A stretch of 32,934 nt of DNA from Streptomyces sp. T39 (GTDB taxonomy: Bacteria; Actinomycetota; Actinomycetes; Streptomycetales; Streptomycetaceae). The notes below the pieces were generated by a model. The model did not search any database and was not told the origin of the DNA. It saw nothing but the letters and a program-made list of their open reading frames with translations. Location of the stretch: NCBI RefSeq assembly GCF_008042045.1, contig NZ_RDBP01000041.1:33329-66262 (forward strand). Reading direction: 5' to 3'. The position numbers and the translations under genes are program-made. The first letter of the stretch is position 1, and each line of letters starts with the position of its first letter. Positions 1 through 6,585 of the stretch are shown piece by piece.

Positions 1-25
1 GGCGGGGCACCCGCCCCGCCCGGGG

Positions 26-46
26 CCGCCCCGGACCCCGGGGCGG
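26..46. terminator. GC-rich hairpin, probable terminator of a gene off the left edge
   Basis: Nine-base arms at 26-34 and 38-46 (CCGCCCCGG / CCGGGGCGG) enclose a 3-nt loop. A second, shorter hairpin (GGCGGGG at 1-7 with CCCCGCC at 14-20) precedes it. No T-run follows, as is usual for Streptomyces terminators. The gene it would end is outside the window, so the assignment is inferred from position only. Confidence 0.4.
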
Positions 47-60
47 TGCCCGGGGTCATC

Positions 61-80
61 GGGCCCGGGCCCTGTAGTGT
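61..80 (+). promoter_or_regulatory. -10-like TAGTGT and adjacent 12-nt palindrome before the oxidoreductase
   Basis: TAGTGT (75-80) fits TAnnnT and ends 6 nt before the ATG at 87, the spacing of a leaderless transcript. No Shine-Dalgarno sequence is visible. A perfect palindrome, GGGCCCGGGCCC, occupies 61-72 just upstream and could be an operator or chance in GC-rich DNA. No -35 hexamer was recognised. Confidence 0.4.
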
Positions 81-86
81 CCGGCC

Positions 87-1628
87 ATGCCAGCTCACGC
101 CTCGTACGACGCCGTCATCGTCGGCGGGGGCCACAACGGCCTCGTCGCCGCCGCCTACCTCGCCCGCGCGGGCCGGTCGGTGCTGCTCCTGGAACGCGGT
201 GCGACGACCGGGGGAGCGGCCGTCTCCACCCGTCCGTTCCCCGGTGTCGACGCCCGGCTGTCCCGCTTCTCGTACCTGGTCTCCCTGCTGCCCGGCAAGA
301 TCGTGCGCGACCTCGGCCTGGCCTTCGCCGTGCGCAAGCGGGACATCTCCTCGTACACGCCCACCCGCGCCGGGGACGGACTCCTCGTCGGCGGCCCCGG
401 GACGGCCGAGTCCTTCGCCCGGCTCACCGGCGGCGACCGCGAGTACACGGCCTGGCAGGAGTTCTACGGCCTCACCCGCTCGGTCGCCGAGCGGGTGTTC
501 CCGACGCTGACCGAGCCGCTGCCCACGCGGGAGGAACTGCGTGCCCGCGTCGGCGACGAGGACGCCTGGCGGATGCTGTTCGAGGAGCCGATCGGCACCG
601 CGATCGAGCGGCGTTTCGACCACGACCTGGTCCGGGGCGTGGTCCTCACGGACGCGCTGATCGGCACGTTCGCCGACGCCCACGACCCCTCGCTGGCCCA
701 GAACCGCTGCTTCCTCTACCACGTCATCGGCGGCGGCACCGGTGACTGGGACGTCCCCGTGGGCGGCATGGGCGCGCTGACCGACGCCCTGGCGGCCGCC
801 GCCCGCTCGGCGGGTGCGGAGATCGCCGTCGGGCACGAGGTGACGGCGGTCGCGACCGACGGCGCGCGGGCGGAGGTGTCGTTCAGGGCGCCCTCGGGCG
901 AGGGCACCGTGGGCGCCGGCCACGTCCTGGTGAACGCCTCGCCCCGGGAACTGGCCGCGCTGATCGGCGACCCGGAGCCCGCCCCCGCCGAGGGCGCACA
1001 GCTGAAGGTGAACATGCTGCTGCGGCGGCTGCCGCGGCTGCGGGACCGCAGGGTCGAACCGGCGGACGCCTTCGCCGGAACCTTCCACGTATCCGAGGGC
1101 TACGGACAACTGGCCGCGGCCTACCGGGAGGCGGCGGCGGGCCGGGTGCCGGGCGCCCCGCCGTCCGAGATCTACTGCCACTCGCTGACCGACCCGTCCA
1201 TCCTGGGGCCGGGACTGAACGCGGAGGGCGCCCACACCCTCACACTGTTCGGACTCCACACCCCGGCCCGGCTGTTCGCCGAGGACAACGAGGCGACGCG
1301 GGAACGGCTGCTGGCGGCGACCCTCGCCGAACTCGACGGCTACCTGGAGGAGCCGATCGCCTCGGTCCTCGCCCTCGACGCGGACGGACGGCCCTGCATC
1401 GAGGCCAAGACCCCGCTCGACCTCGAAGCCGAACTGCGGCTGCCCGGCGGGCACATCTTCCACCGGGACCTCTCCTGGCCGTGGGCGGCGGAGGGCACCG
1501 GGCGCTGGGGCGTGGAGACGGCGCACCCGAACGTGCTGCTCTGCGGGGCGGGCGCGGTCCGCGGCGGCGGTGTCAGCGGAGTGCCCGGCCACAACGCCGC
1601 GATGGCGGTGCTGGGCCGGGCGGACTGA
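87..1628 (+). CDS. FAD-dependent oxidoreductase, phytoene-dehydrogenase/PYROXD2-like
   Basis: This 513-residue protein opens with a Rossmann dinucleotide-binding motif, VIVGGGHNGLVAAAYLARAG (about residues 10-29), then an acidic residue at the end of the second strand (LLLERG) that would bind the FAD ribose. The C-terminal flavin-contacting segment GGGVSGVPGHNAA is also present. The length and layout match the phytoene desaturase-related amine oxidase superfamily (COG1233 type). No signal peptide or membrane anchor is seen, so it is probably cytosolic. No carotenoid gene lies nearby, so the substrate cannot be named. The ATG at 87 places the Rossmann motif at the N terminus as expected and sits 6 nt after a -10-like hexamer. 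It converges on the xylanase gene with only 7 nt between stop codons and no obvious hairpin, so transcripts may overlap. Confident for the family, not for the reaction. Confidence 0.88.
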   Translation: MPAHASYDAVIVGGGHNGLVAAAYLARAGRSVLLLERGATTGGAAVSTRPFPGVDARLSRFSYLVSLLPGKIVRDLGLAFAVRKRDISSYTPTRAGDGLLVGGPGTAESFARLTGGDREYTAWQEFYGLTRSVAERVFPTLTEPLPTREELRARVGDEDAWRMLFEEPIGTAIERRFDHDLVRGVVLTDALIGTFADAHDPSLAQNRCFLYHVIGGGTGDWDVPVGGMGALTDALAAAARSAGAEIAVGHEVTAVATDGARAEVSFRAPSGEGTVGAGHVLVNASPRELAALIGDPEPAPAEGAQLKVNMLLRRLPRLRDRRVEPADAFAGTFHVSEGYGQLAAAYREAAAGRVPGAPPSEIYCHSLTDPSILGPGLNAEGAHTLTLFGLHTPARLFAEDNEATRERLLAATLAELDGYLEEPIASVLALDADGRPCIEAKTPLDLEAELRLPGGHIFHRDLSWPWAAEGTGRWGVETAHPNVLLCGAGAVRGGGVSGVPGHNAAMAVLGRAD

Positions 1629-1635
1629 CCGCTCG

Positions 1636-2997
1636 TCAGGAGACCTTGCAGGCGCCGACGGCCGGCGGCGACGCGCTGCCGCCGTTGGTCGTGACGGTGA
1701 AGCCGAAGGACGTGGAGGCGCCCGCGGCGAGGCTGCCGTTGTAGCTCGGCCGCATCGTCAGCACCGTGCCGCTGCCGTCCCAGCTCGCCGTGCCGTTCCA
1801 GGAGTTGGCCACCTTCTGCGGCGCGGTGAAGGTCAGCGGGACCTCCCAGGTGGTGATCGCCGCGCTGCCGGCGGTGACGGTCACCTGGCCGTTGTAGCCG
1901 CCGGGCCAGCTCGCCGTGGTGGTGTAGGCGGCGGTGCAGGACCCGGTGCCGCCGCCGGGCGGGTTGCCACCGCCGTCCGGGGTGCCGCCGAGCGCCGTCA
2001 GCACCGCCGCGTAGGCGGGCTTCTTCTGGTAGGTGCCGTCGAAGAGCAGCGGGGTGCCGCTGCTGCGCCACGAGTACTTGTCCGTCACCCCCCACACCGT
2101 GATCCCGGTGCACCGGGTGACGGCGAGGCACGCCTTGGTGACGTTCGCGTAGTTGGTGGCCTGCGCCGAGCCGGAGCCCTCGATGTCGAGCTCGGTGATC
2201 TGCACGTCGACGCCGAGGTCGGCGAAGCGCTGCAGGTTGGCCTGGTAGTCGGAGGGCACCGGCGACTGGGCGTTGAAGTGGGACTGGAAGCCGACGCAGT
2301 CGATGGGCACACCGCGCTGCTTGAAGTCCTTGACCATGGCGTAGACCGCGTTGCTCTTCGCGTTGGCGCCGTCGGTGTTGTAGTCGTTGTAGCAGAGCTG
2401 GGCGGCGGGATCGGCGGCCCGGGCGGTGCGGAAGGCCTCCTCGATGAAGCCGTCGCCCAGCTTGTCCTGGAACGGCGAACTGCGGCGGGCGCCGCTCCCG
2501 CCGTCCTGGAAGGCCTCGTTGACGACGTCCCAGGCGGCGATCCTGCCCTTGTAGTGCGTCATCACCTGGGTGATGTGGTTGTTCATCGCCGAGCGCAGAT
2601 CGGTGGCGCCGAGGGAGCCGACCCATCCCGGCAGCTGGGAGTGCCATACGAGGGTGTGCCCGCGGACCTGCATGCCGCGGCCCTCGGCATGGCTGACGAT
2701 CCGGTCGGCGGAGCCGTACGAGAAGGAGCCGCGGCTCGGCTCCAGCGCGTCCCACTTCATCTCGTTCTCGGGGGTCACCGAGGAGAACTCGGTGTTGAGC
2801 GTGGCGGTGTAGTCGGCCTCGCCGAGGCGGTTCGCGGCCACGGCCGTACCGAAGTAGCGGCCCTTCTCGGCCGCGGCGGCTCCGAGCGTGGTCGCTGCCG
2901 CCTGCGCGGTGCCGGAGAGCGCGACGATGCCCGCGGCGGCGAGCATCCCCGACGTTCCCGCGGCCAGTACGCGGCGCGCGAAAGACTTCCTGGTCAC
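1636..2997 (-). CDS. Secreted endo-1,4-beta-xylanase, GH10 catalytic domain plus CBM2
   Basis: This 453-residue enzyme would cleave internal beta-1,4 xylosidic bonds of xylan outside the cell. A Sec signal peptide covers about residues 1-34, with an arginine/lysine start, a hydrophobic core and an AQA-type cleavage site. The GH10 barrel follows (about 40-338). The acid/base Glu161 lies in WDVVNEAF and the nucleophile Glu269 in ITELDIE, and the family motif HTLVWHSQLPGW is present. A Gly/Pro-rich linker (about 339-353) leads to a carbohydrate-binding module of family 2 (about 354-453) with terminal cysteines C354 and C450 and exposed tryptophans. Translation starts at GTG, preceded by AAGGG on the minus strand. 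It is probably monocistronic behind its own promoter. The upstream serine hydrolase on the same strand ends in a strong hairpin. A GAAA/TTTC palindrome upstream suggests sugar-responsive repression. Confidence 0.96.
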   Translation of the reverse strand: MTRKSFARRVLAAGTSGMLAAAGIVALSGTAQAAATTLGAAAAEKGRYFGTAVAANRLGEADYTATLNTEFSSVTPENEMKWDALEPSRGSFSYGSADRIVSHAEGRGMQVRGHTLVWHSQLPGWVGSLGATDLRSAMNNHITQVMTHYKGRIAAWDVVNEAFQDGGSGARRSSPFQDKLGDGFIEEAFRTARAADPAAQLCYNDYNTDGANAKSNAVYAMVKDFKQRGVPIDCVGFQSHFNAQSPVPSDYQANLQRFADLGVDVQITELDIEGSGSAQATNYANVTKACLAVTRCTGITVWGVTDKYSWRSSGTPLLFDGTYQKKPAYAAVLTALGGTPDGGGNPPGGGTGSCTAAYTTTASWPGGYNGQVTVTAGSAAITTWEVPLTFTAPQKVANSWNGTASWDGSGTVLTMRPSYNGSLAAGASTSFGFTVTTNGGSASPPAVGACKVS

Positions 2998-3035
2998 ATC
3001 CGAACCCTTCGTCCAGGGGGTGAGGAGCGAGTGAG

Positions 3036-3064
3036 AGTGTTGCCCCGGCCGAACGGCGCGTCAA
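3036..3064 (-). promoter_or_regulatory. Predicted xylanase promoter
   Basis: On the minus strand TTGACG (3064-3059) is followed after 17 nt by AACACT (3041-3036). This is a good Streptomyces -35 with a moderate -10. Transcription would start near 3029, giving a leader of about 30 nt. Confidence 0.55.
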
Positions 3065-3075
3065 CGCCGGTGATC

Positions 3076-3089
3076 TCGAAACATTTCGA
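3076..3089. promoter_or_regulatory. Palindromic operator candidate TCGAAA-CA-TTTCGA
   Basis: Six-base arms flank a 2-nt centre, 11 nt upstream of the predicted xylanase -35. The CGAAA/TTTCG core resembles inverted repeats described upstream of Streptomyces xylanase genes. The binding protein, perhaps LacI- or ROK-like, is an inference. Confidence 0.6.
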
Positions 3090-3182
3090 TCCCGTCGCGC
3101 GGTTCGGGTGGCAGGCCGGATGCTCTGAGCTGCATCGATCCACCGCTCCTCGGCAGGTTGCCGCGCTCCTGCCGCGAGATGA

Positions 3183-3196
3183 TGTGAAGTTTCACA
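3183..3196. promoter_or_regulatory. Palindrome TGTGAA-GT-TTCACA
   Basis: Perfect 6-bp arms around a 2-nt centre, with the GAA/TTC core shared by the palindromes at 3076-3089 and 5158-5170. It lies about 186 nt upstream of the xylanase start, so it is a distal operator candidate. Confidence 0.4.
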
Positions 3197-3215
3197 GCGG
3201 TGTTACGAAACTCCG

Positions 3216-3227
3216 TCGAACGTTCGA
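3216..3227. promoter_or_regulatory. Perfect palindrome TCGAACGTTCGA
   Basis: A 12-nt uninterrupted palindrome 20 nt beyond the previous one, of unknown function. The cluster of palindromes in one short gap makes chance less likely. Confidence 0.35.
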
Positions 3228-3267
3228 AGCCGATGAAGTGGGCCCACGGGCGGGCCGGCCCATGGAG

Positions 3268-3307
3268 CGGCCCCTGTGCCGCGGCGGTCGCCGTGGCACA
3301 GGGGCCG
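3268..3307 (-). terminator. Terminator of the serine hydrolase gene
   Basis: Thirteen-base perfect arms (3268-3280 CGGCCCCTGTGCC, 3295-3307) enclose a 14-nt loop, 18 nt downstream of the hydrolase stop codon. There is no T-run. Confidence 0.75.
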
Positions 3308-3325
3308 GGAACTGCGGTGCGCCCG

Positions 3326-5143
3326 TCAGTCGCGTGACGGGACCCAGCCGGTGGCCCGGATCCGGGCCGTGTCGGACGGCCGCGACTCGTCGAAGAGGCG
3401 GCGTCCGGAGGAGTCCTCGACGCGCAGGGCGTCCGCGTACACGCCCCGGCCCGTGTAGAGCCGGTCGGTGGCGCAGCGCCAGCGGACGGCCACCGGCGCG
3501 TCGCCCCAGGCCGACAGGTCGGCCGTGACGCCGTGCCAGACCCGGCCCGACCAGCCGGTGGCCGTGCCGCCCTCGTGCGTGCGCGCGGTGCCGTCCGGCC
3601 CGGTGGTCACGAACGGCACCGGCTGCCAGGTCGCCCCGCCGTCCGCGGACGCCTCCAGGAAGACGGCGTCGGCGCCCGGCTCGGTGTCCCACCACAGGGA
3701 GCAGCGCAGCCGCGCCGCGCCCGGCCCCGCGGGCGGCAGGGTGAGGGTGGCCGTGGTGCCGTTCGCCGTGCCGGTGAACCAGGCGGTGCGTCCCCGCGCG
3801 GGCCGCACGGGGACCGCGCGGGCCATGGCGTCGGCCGCCGCCACCCGCGGAGCGCTGCCGGAACGCCAGCTGCGCACCGGGTGGACCGAGTTGCCGAGGA
3901 CGATCAGGAACGAGTCGGTGGTCGGGTCGAGCACCATGCTGGTCCCGGTGAAACCGGTGTGTCCCGCGGTGCGCGGGGTGGCCATCGCCCCCATGTACCA
4001 GTGCTGGTAGAGCTCGAAGCCCAGGCCGTGCTCGTCGCCCGGGAAGTCGGTGTTGAAATCGGTGAACATCAGCTCGACCGATTCTGGGGCCAGGATCCGC
4101 GCGCGGCCGTAGCCGCCGCCGTTCAGCAGGGTGCGGGCGAGGACCGCCAGGTCCCACGCGCAGGAGAACACCCCGGCGTGGCCCGCGACCCCGCCGAAGC
4201 CGTACGCGTTCTCGTCGTGCACCTCGCCCCACACCAGCCCCCGGTCGAGGCCGGACCAGGGCAGCCGGGCGTCCTCCGTCGCGGCGATGCGCGGTTTCCA
4301 CTCGGCGGGCGGGTTGAAGCGTGTGCGGTGCATCCCCAGCGGAGCGGTGATCTCGTCGTGGAGCAGCGCATCCAGGGCGCGGCCGGTGATCTTCTCCAGG
4401 ACCAGCTGCAGCGAGATCAGGTTGAGGTCGGAGTAGAGGTAGCGGGTGCCCGGCGGGTTCAGCGGCGCCTCGTTCCACAGGAGCCGCAGCCGCCCCTCCT
4501 GCGTCGGCTCCTTGAAGAGCGGGATCCAGGAGCGGAAGCCCGAGGTGTGCGTCAGCAGCTGGCGCACCGTGATGTCCTGCTTGCCGCCCCCGGCGAACTC
4601 GGGCAGGTACGCGGCGACGGTCGCCTCCAGCTCCAGCGTCCCCCGCTCGATCTGCTGCACGGCGAGGATCGAGGTGAACAGCTTGGAGACCGAGGCCAGG
4701 TCGAAGACGGTGTCCTCGTGCATCGGGATCTGCCGGTCCTCGGGCAGCTCGACGCCGGTGTCGGTCGCCTCGTCGTAGGCGGAGTAGCGCAGCGCCTTCC
4801 CGATGGCCCGGTGCAGGGCGACCGTGCCCCCGCGTCCGGCCAGCAGGACGGCTCCCGCGTACCAGGGGCGGCGGGGGGAGGGCTGGAGGAACGCTTCGGC
4901 GTCGGTGACCAGGCGGTCGAGATGCGGGGCGAGCAGCCCCGCCCGCGCGGGGGTGCCGCGCCGCAGGGTCGCCAGGTGCGGCCCCGCACCGCCGCCTGCA
5001 GCGGAGCCGGCCGCGGGGCCGGCCGCCGTCGCCGCGAAAGGCACGGAGGCGAGTGCGAGCGCCCCTCCCAGGGCCATCGCCCCGCGGCCCAGTCCTCGTC
5101 GGCTGATGGCTCCACTCCCTCTGTGCGCTGCGTCCTCGGTCAT
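3326..5143 (-). CDS. Tat-exported serine hydrolase, class C beta-lactamase/esterase fold
   Basis: The protein has 605 residues. The start at 5143 is preferred over upstream in-frame codons because AGGGAGG lies 7 nt before it. The N terminus carries a twin-arginine signal (SRRGLGRGAMALGG, residues 14-27, then a hydrophobic stretch). The catalytic domain shows the SxxK motif ASVSK (Ser151, Lys154), a tyrosine motif YSD (Tyr237) and HTG (395-397), which is the penicillin-binding-protein/beta-lactamase superfamily layout. About 190 C-terminal residues form a separate beta-rich module with many W, D and G residues, resembling jelly-roll accessory domains. It is unlikely to be a true beta-lactamase; an esterase or peptidase acting outside the cell is more plausible. 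Its promoter carries GAAAG/CTTTC palindromes similar to the one at the neighbouring xylanase, hinting at co-regulation and perhaps xylan de-esterification. That role is inference. Confidence 0.88.
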   Translation of the reverse strand: MTEDAAHRGSGAISRRGLGRGAMALGGALALASVPFAATAAGPAAGSAAGGGAGPHLATLRRGTPARAGLLAPHLDRLVTDAEAFLQPSPRRPWYAGAVLLAGRGGTVALHRAIGKALRYSAYDEATDTGVELPEDRQIPMHEDTVFDLASVSKLFTSILAVQQIERGTLELEATVAAYLPEFAGGGKQDITVRQLLTHTSGFRSWIPLFKEPTQEGRLRLLWNEAPLNPPGTRYLYSDLNLISLQLVLEKITGRALDALLHDEITAPLGMHRTRFNPPAEWKPRIAATEDARLPWSGLDRGLVWGEVHDENAYGFGGVAGHAGVFSCAWDLAVLARTLLNGGGYGRARILAPESVELMFTDFNTDFPGDEHGLGFELYQHWYMGAMATPRTAGHTGFTGTSMVLDPTTDSFLIVLGNSVHPVRSWRSGSAPRVAAADAMARAVPVRPARGRTAWFTGTANGTTATLTLPPAGPGAARLRCSLWWDTEPGADAVFLEASADGGATWQPVPFVTTGPDGTARTHEGGTATGWSGRVWHGVTADLSAWGDAPVAVRWRCATDRLYTGRGVYADALRVEDSSGRRLFDESRPSDTARIRATGWVPSRD

Positions 5144-5150
5144 CCGGAAT

Positions 5151-5157
5151 CCTCCCT
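5151..5157 (-). promoter_or_regulatory. Ribosome binding site AGGGAGG fixing the serine hydrolase start
   Basis: AGGGAGG on the minus strand ends 7 nt before the ATG at 5143. This decides against the 27-residue N-terminal extension from 5224, which would precede the Tat signal with a non-typical sequence. Confidence 0.8.
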
Positions 5158-5220
5158 GAAAGTATCTTTCGGATCTTCGGCGACACGTGAAGCTTTCTTG
5201 CAGTGTCGGTGGACTGTCAA
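5158..5220 (-). promoter_or_regulatory. Promoter and GAAAG palindromes of the serine hydrolase gene
   Basis: A consensus -35, TTGACA, lies at 5220-5215 on the minus strand. The -10 is unclear (AAGCTT-like, 17-19 nt on). A perfect inverted repeat, GAAAG-TAT-CTTTC (5158-5170), sits immediately upstream of the ribosome binding site, where a bound repressor would block transcription. A related half site (GAAAGCTTCA) lies near 5188-5197. Confidence 0.55.
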
Positions 5221-5353
5221 CCATCCCGGCGAAGGTGATGCCCTGTCAGAGAAGGGCGCGACGCACCCACGGGCCCGAGCGCCGGGGAGGGCGCGGCCCC
5301 CGTGGTGCCTGGTCCGGCCGGCCTCTCGTCGCGCGCACGCTGCCGGGCGCTGG

Positions 5354-5359
5354 CAGCCT
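5354..5359 (+). promoter_or_regulatory. -10-like CAGCCT before chaA
   Basis: CAGCCT ends 7 nt before the ATG at 5367 and no Shine-Dalgarno sequence is visible. It is the weakest member of the leaderless series in this window. Confidence 0.25.
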
Positions 5360-5366
5360 TGCCCGC

Positions 5367-6476
5367 ATGAGCGCGGTGAGCCTGATGTCCTTCATGCGCC
5401 GGTGGACCGTCTGGGTGCCGTTGGCCGCGGTCGTCGCGCTGGTGCTCAGCTGGGGACGCCACCTCTCACCGCTCGCCGTCGTGGTGGTGGCCCTCTGTCT
5501 CGCCGGGGCCGTGCTCGCCGCCGTCCATCACGCGGAGGTCGTGGCCCACCGCGTCGGGGAACCGTTCGGCTCCCTGGTGCTGGCCGTCGCCGTCACCGTG
5601 ATCGAGGTGGCCCTGATCGTCACCCTGATGGTGGACGGGGGCGCGAAGTCCGCCACCCTGGCCCGGGACACCGTCTTCGCCGCCGTCATGATCACCTGCA
5701 ACGGGATCGTCGGGCTGTCCCTGCTCGTCGCCGCGCTCCGCCACCGTGTCGCCGTCTTCAACGCCGAGGGGTCGGGGGCCGCGCTCGCCACCGTCGCCAC
5801 CCTCGCGACCATGAGCCTGGTGCTGCCCACGTTCACCACCAGCAAGCCGGGGCCCGAGTTCTCCACCGCCCAGCTCACCTTCGCCGCGATCGCCTCCCTG
5901 GGGCTGTACGCGCTGTTCGTCGCCGTCCAGACGGTCCGCCACCGGGAGTACTTCCTGTCCGTCACCCATGACGGCGAGCTCAAGGACGAGGAGGCGGCGA
6001 ACCGGGCCGGGAGCCCCACCCGCGCCGCCGCGATCACCAGCCTCGTGCTCCTGCTCGTCGCGCTCGTCGCCGTGGTGGGCGACGCCAAGGCCGTCTCGCC
6101 CACCATCGAGTCGGGGGTGGAGTCCGCCGGGATGCCGCACTCCGTCGTCGGCGTGGTGATCGCCCTGCTGGTGCTGCTGCCGGAGACCCTCGCCGCCGTG
6201 CGGGCCGCCCGGCGCGAGCGGGTGCAGACCAGCCTCAACCTGGCCCTCGGCTCGGCGATGGCCAGCATCGGCCTGACCATCCCCGTCATCGCCCTGGCGA
6301 CGATCTGGCTGGAGGGACCGCTGGTGCTCGGTCTCGGAGCCACCCATATGGTGCTGCTCGCCCTGACGGTCGTCACCGGCGCGCTCACCATCGTGCCCGG
6401 CCGGGCGACGCCCCTCCAGGGCGGCGTGCACCTGGCGATCCTCGCGGCCTTCGTCTTCCTGGCCGTCAGCCCGTGA
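5367..6476 (+). CDS. chaA: ChaA-type Na+(Ca2+)/H+ antiporter, CaCA superfamily
   Basis: This 369-residue integral membrane protein has about 11 hydrophobic segments. The two inverted CaCA repeats are visible: HRVGEPFGSLVLAVAVTVIE (about residues 61-80) and, in the second half, PETLAAVRAARRERVQTSLN followed by LGSAMASIGLTIPV. The GEPFG and LPE acidic positions are those that bind cations in this family, and the match to the E. coli ChaA pattern is close. A charged cytoplasmic loop (HDGELKDEEAANRAG) separates the halves. It would export Na+, K+ or Ca2+ in exchange for protons at high pH or salt. The ATG at 5367 gives the expected short N terminus; an alternative ATG lies at 5385. It converges on the acylase gene. 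Confidence 0.9.
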   Translation: MSAVSLMSFMRRWTVWVPLAAVVALVLSWGRHLSPLAVVVVALCLAGAVLAAVHHAEVVAHRVGEPFGSLVLAVAVTVIEVALIVTLMVDGGAKSATLARDTVFAAVMITCNGIVGLSLLVAALRHRVAVFNAEGSGAALATVATLATMSLVLPTFTTSKPGPEFSTAQLTFAAIASLGLYALFVAVQTVRHREYFLSVTHDGELKDEEAANRAGSPTRAAAITSLVLLLVALVAVVGDAKAVSPTIESGVESAGMPHSVVGVVIALLVLLPETLAAVRAARRERVQTSLNLALGSAMASIGLTIPVIALATIWLEGPLVLGLGATHMVLLALTVVTGALTIVPGRATPLQGGVHLAILAAFVFLAVSP

Positions 6477-6478
6477 AC

Positions 6479-6524
6479 GCACGAGCCCGTGACGCACGAA
6501 TTCCGTGAACCCGTGCGCTCGTGC
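6479..6524 (+). terminator. Terminator after chaA
   Basis: GCACGAG (6479-6485) pairs with CTCGTGC (6518-6524), and inside it CGCACG (6493-6498) pairs with CGTGCG (6512-6517). The structure starts 3 nt after the chaA stop codon. Confidence 0.6.
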
Positions 6525-6535
6525 CCCGCGGACGC

Positions 6536-6573
6536 GTGGGCCCGCGACCGGGCGTCCCCGGCCACGGGCCCAC
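6536..6573 (-). terminator. Terminator after the acylase gene
   Basis: Nine-base perfect arms GTGGGCCCG (6536-6544) and CGGGCCCAC (6565-6573), 13 nt downstream of the acylase stop codon. With the previous hairpin it separates the two convergent genes. Confidence 0.65.
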
Positions 6574-6585
6574 CGCTGCCGCAGG

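Larger units (their letters stand above)
2998..3325. other. 328-bp intergenic region upstream of the xylanase
   Basis: No credible gene is seen. The region holds the xylanase promoter, three palindromes and the terminator of the serine hydrolase gene, each listed separately. Confidence 0.7.

Noticed and set aside
3326..5143. Calling the serine hydrolase a beta-lactamase
   Set aside because: The SxxK, tyrosine and HTG motifs are shared by esterases and peptidases, and the large C-terminal beta module and xylanase neighbour do not suggest antibiotic hydrolysis.
5144..5224. 27-residue N-terminal extension of the serine hydrolase
   Set aside because: It would put the Tat signal internally and translate through the promoter palindrome. 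AGGGAGG directly precedes the ATG at 5143.
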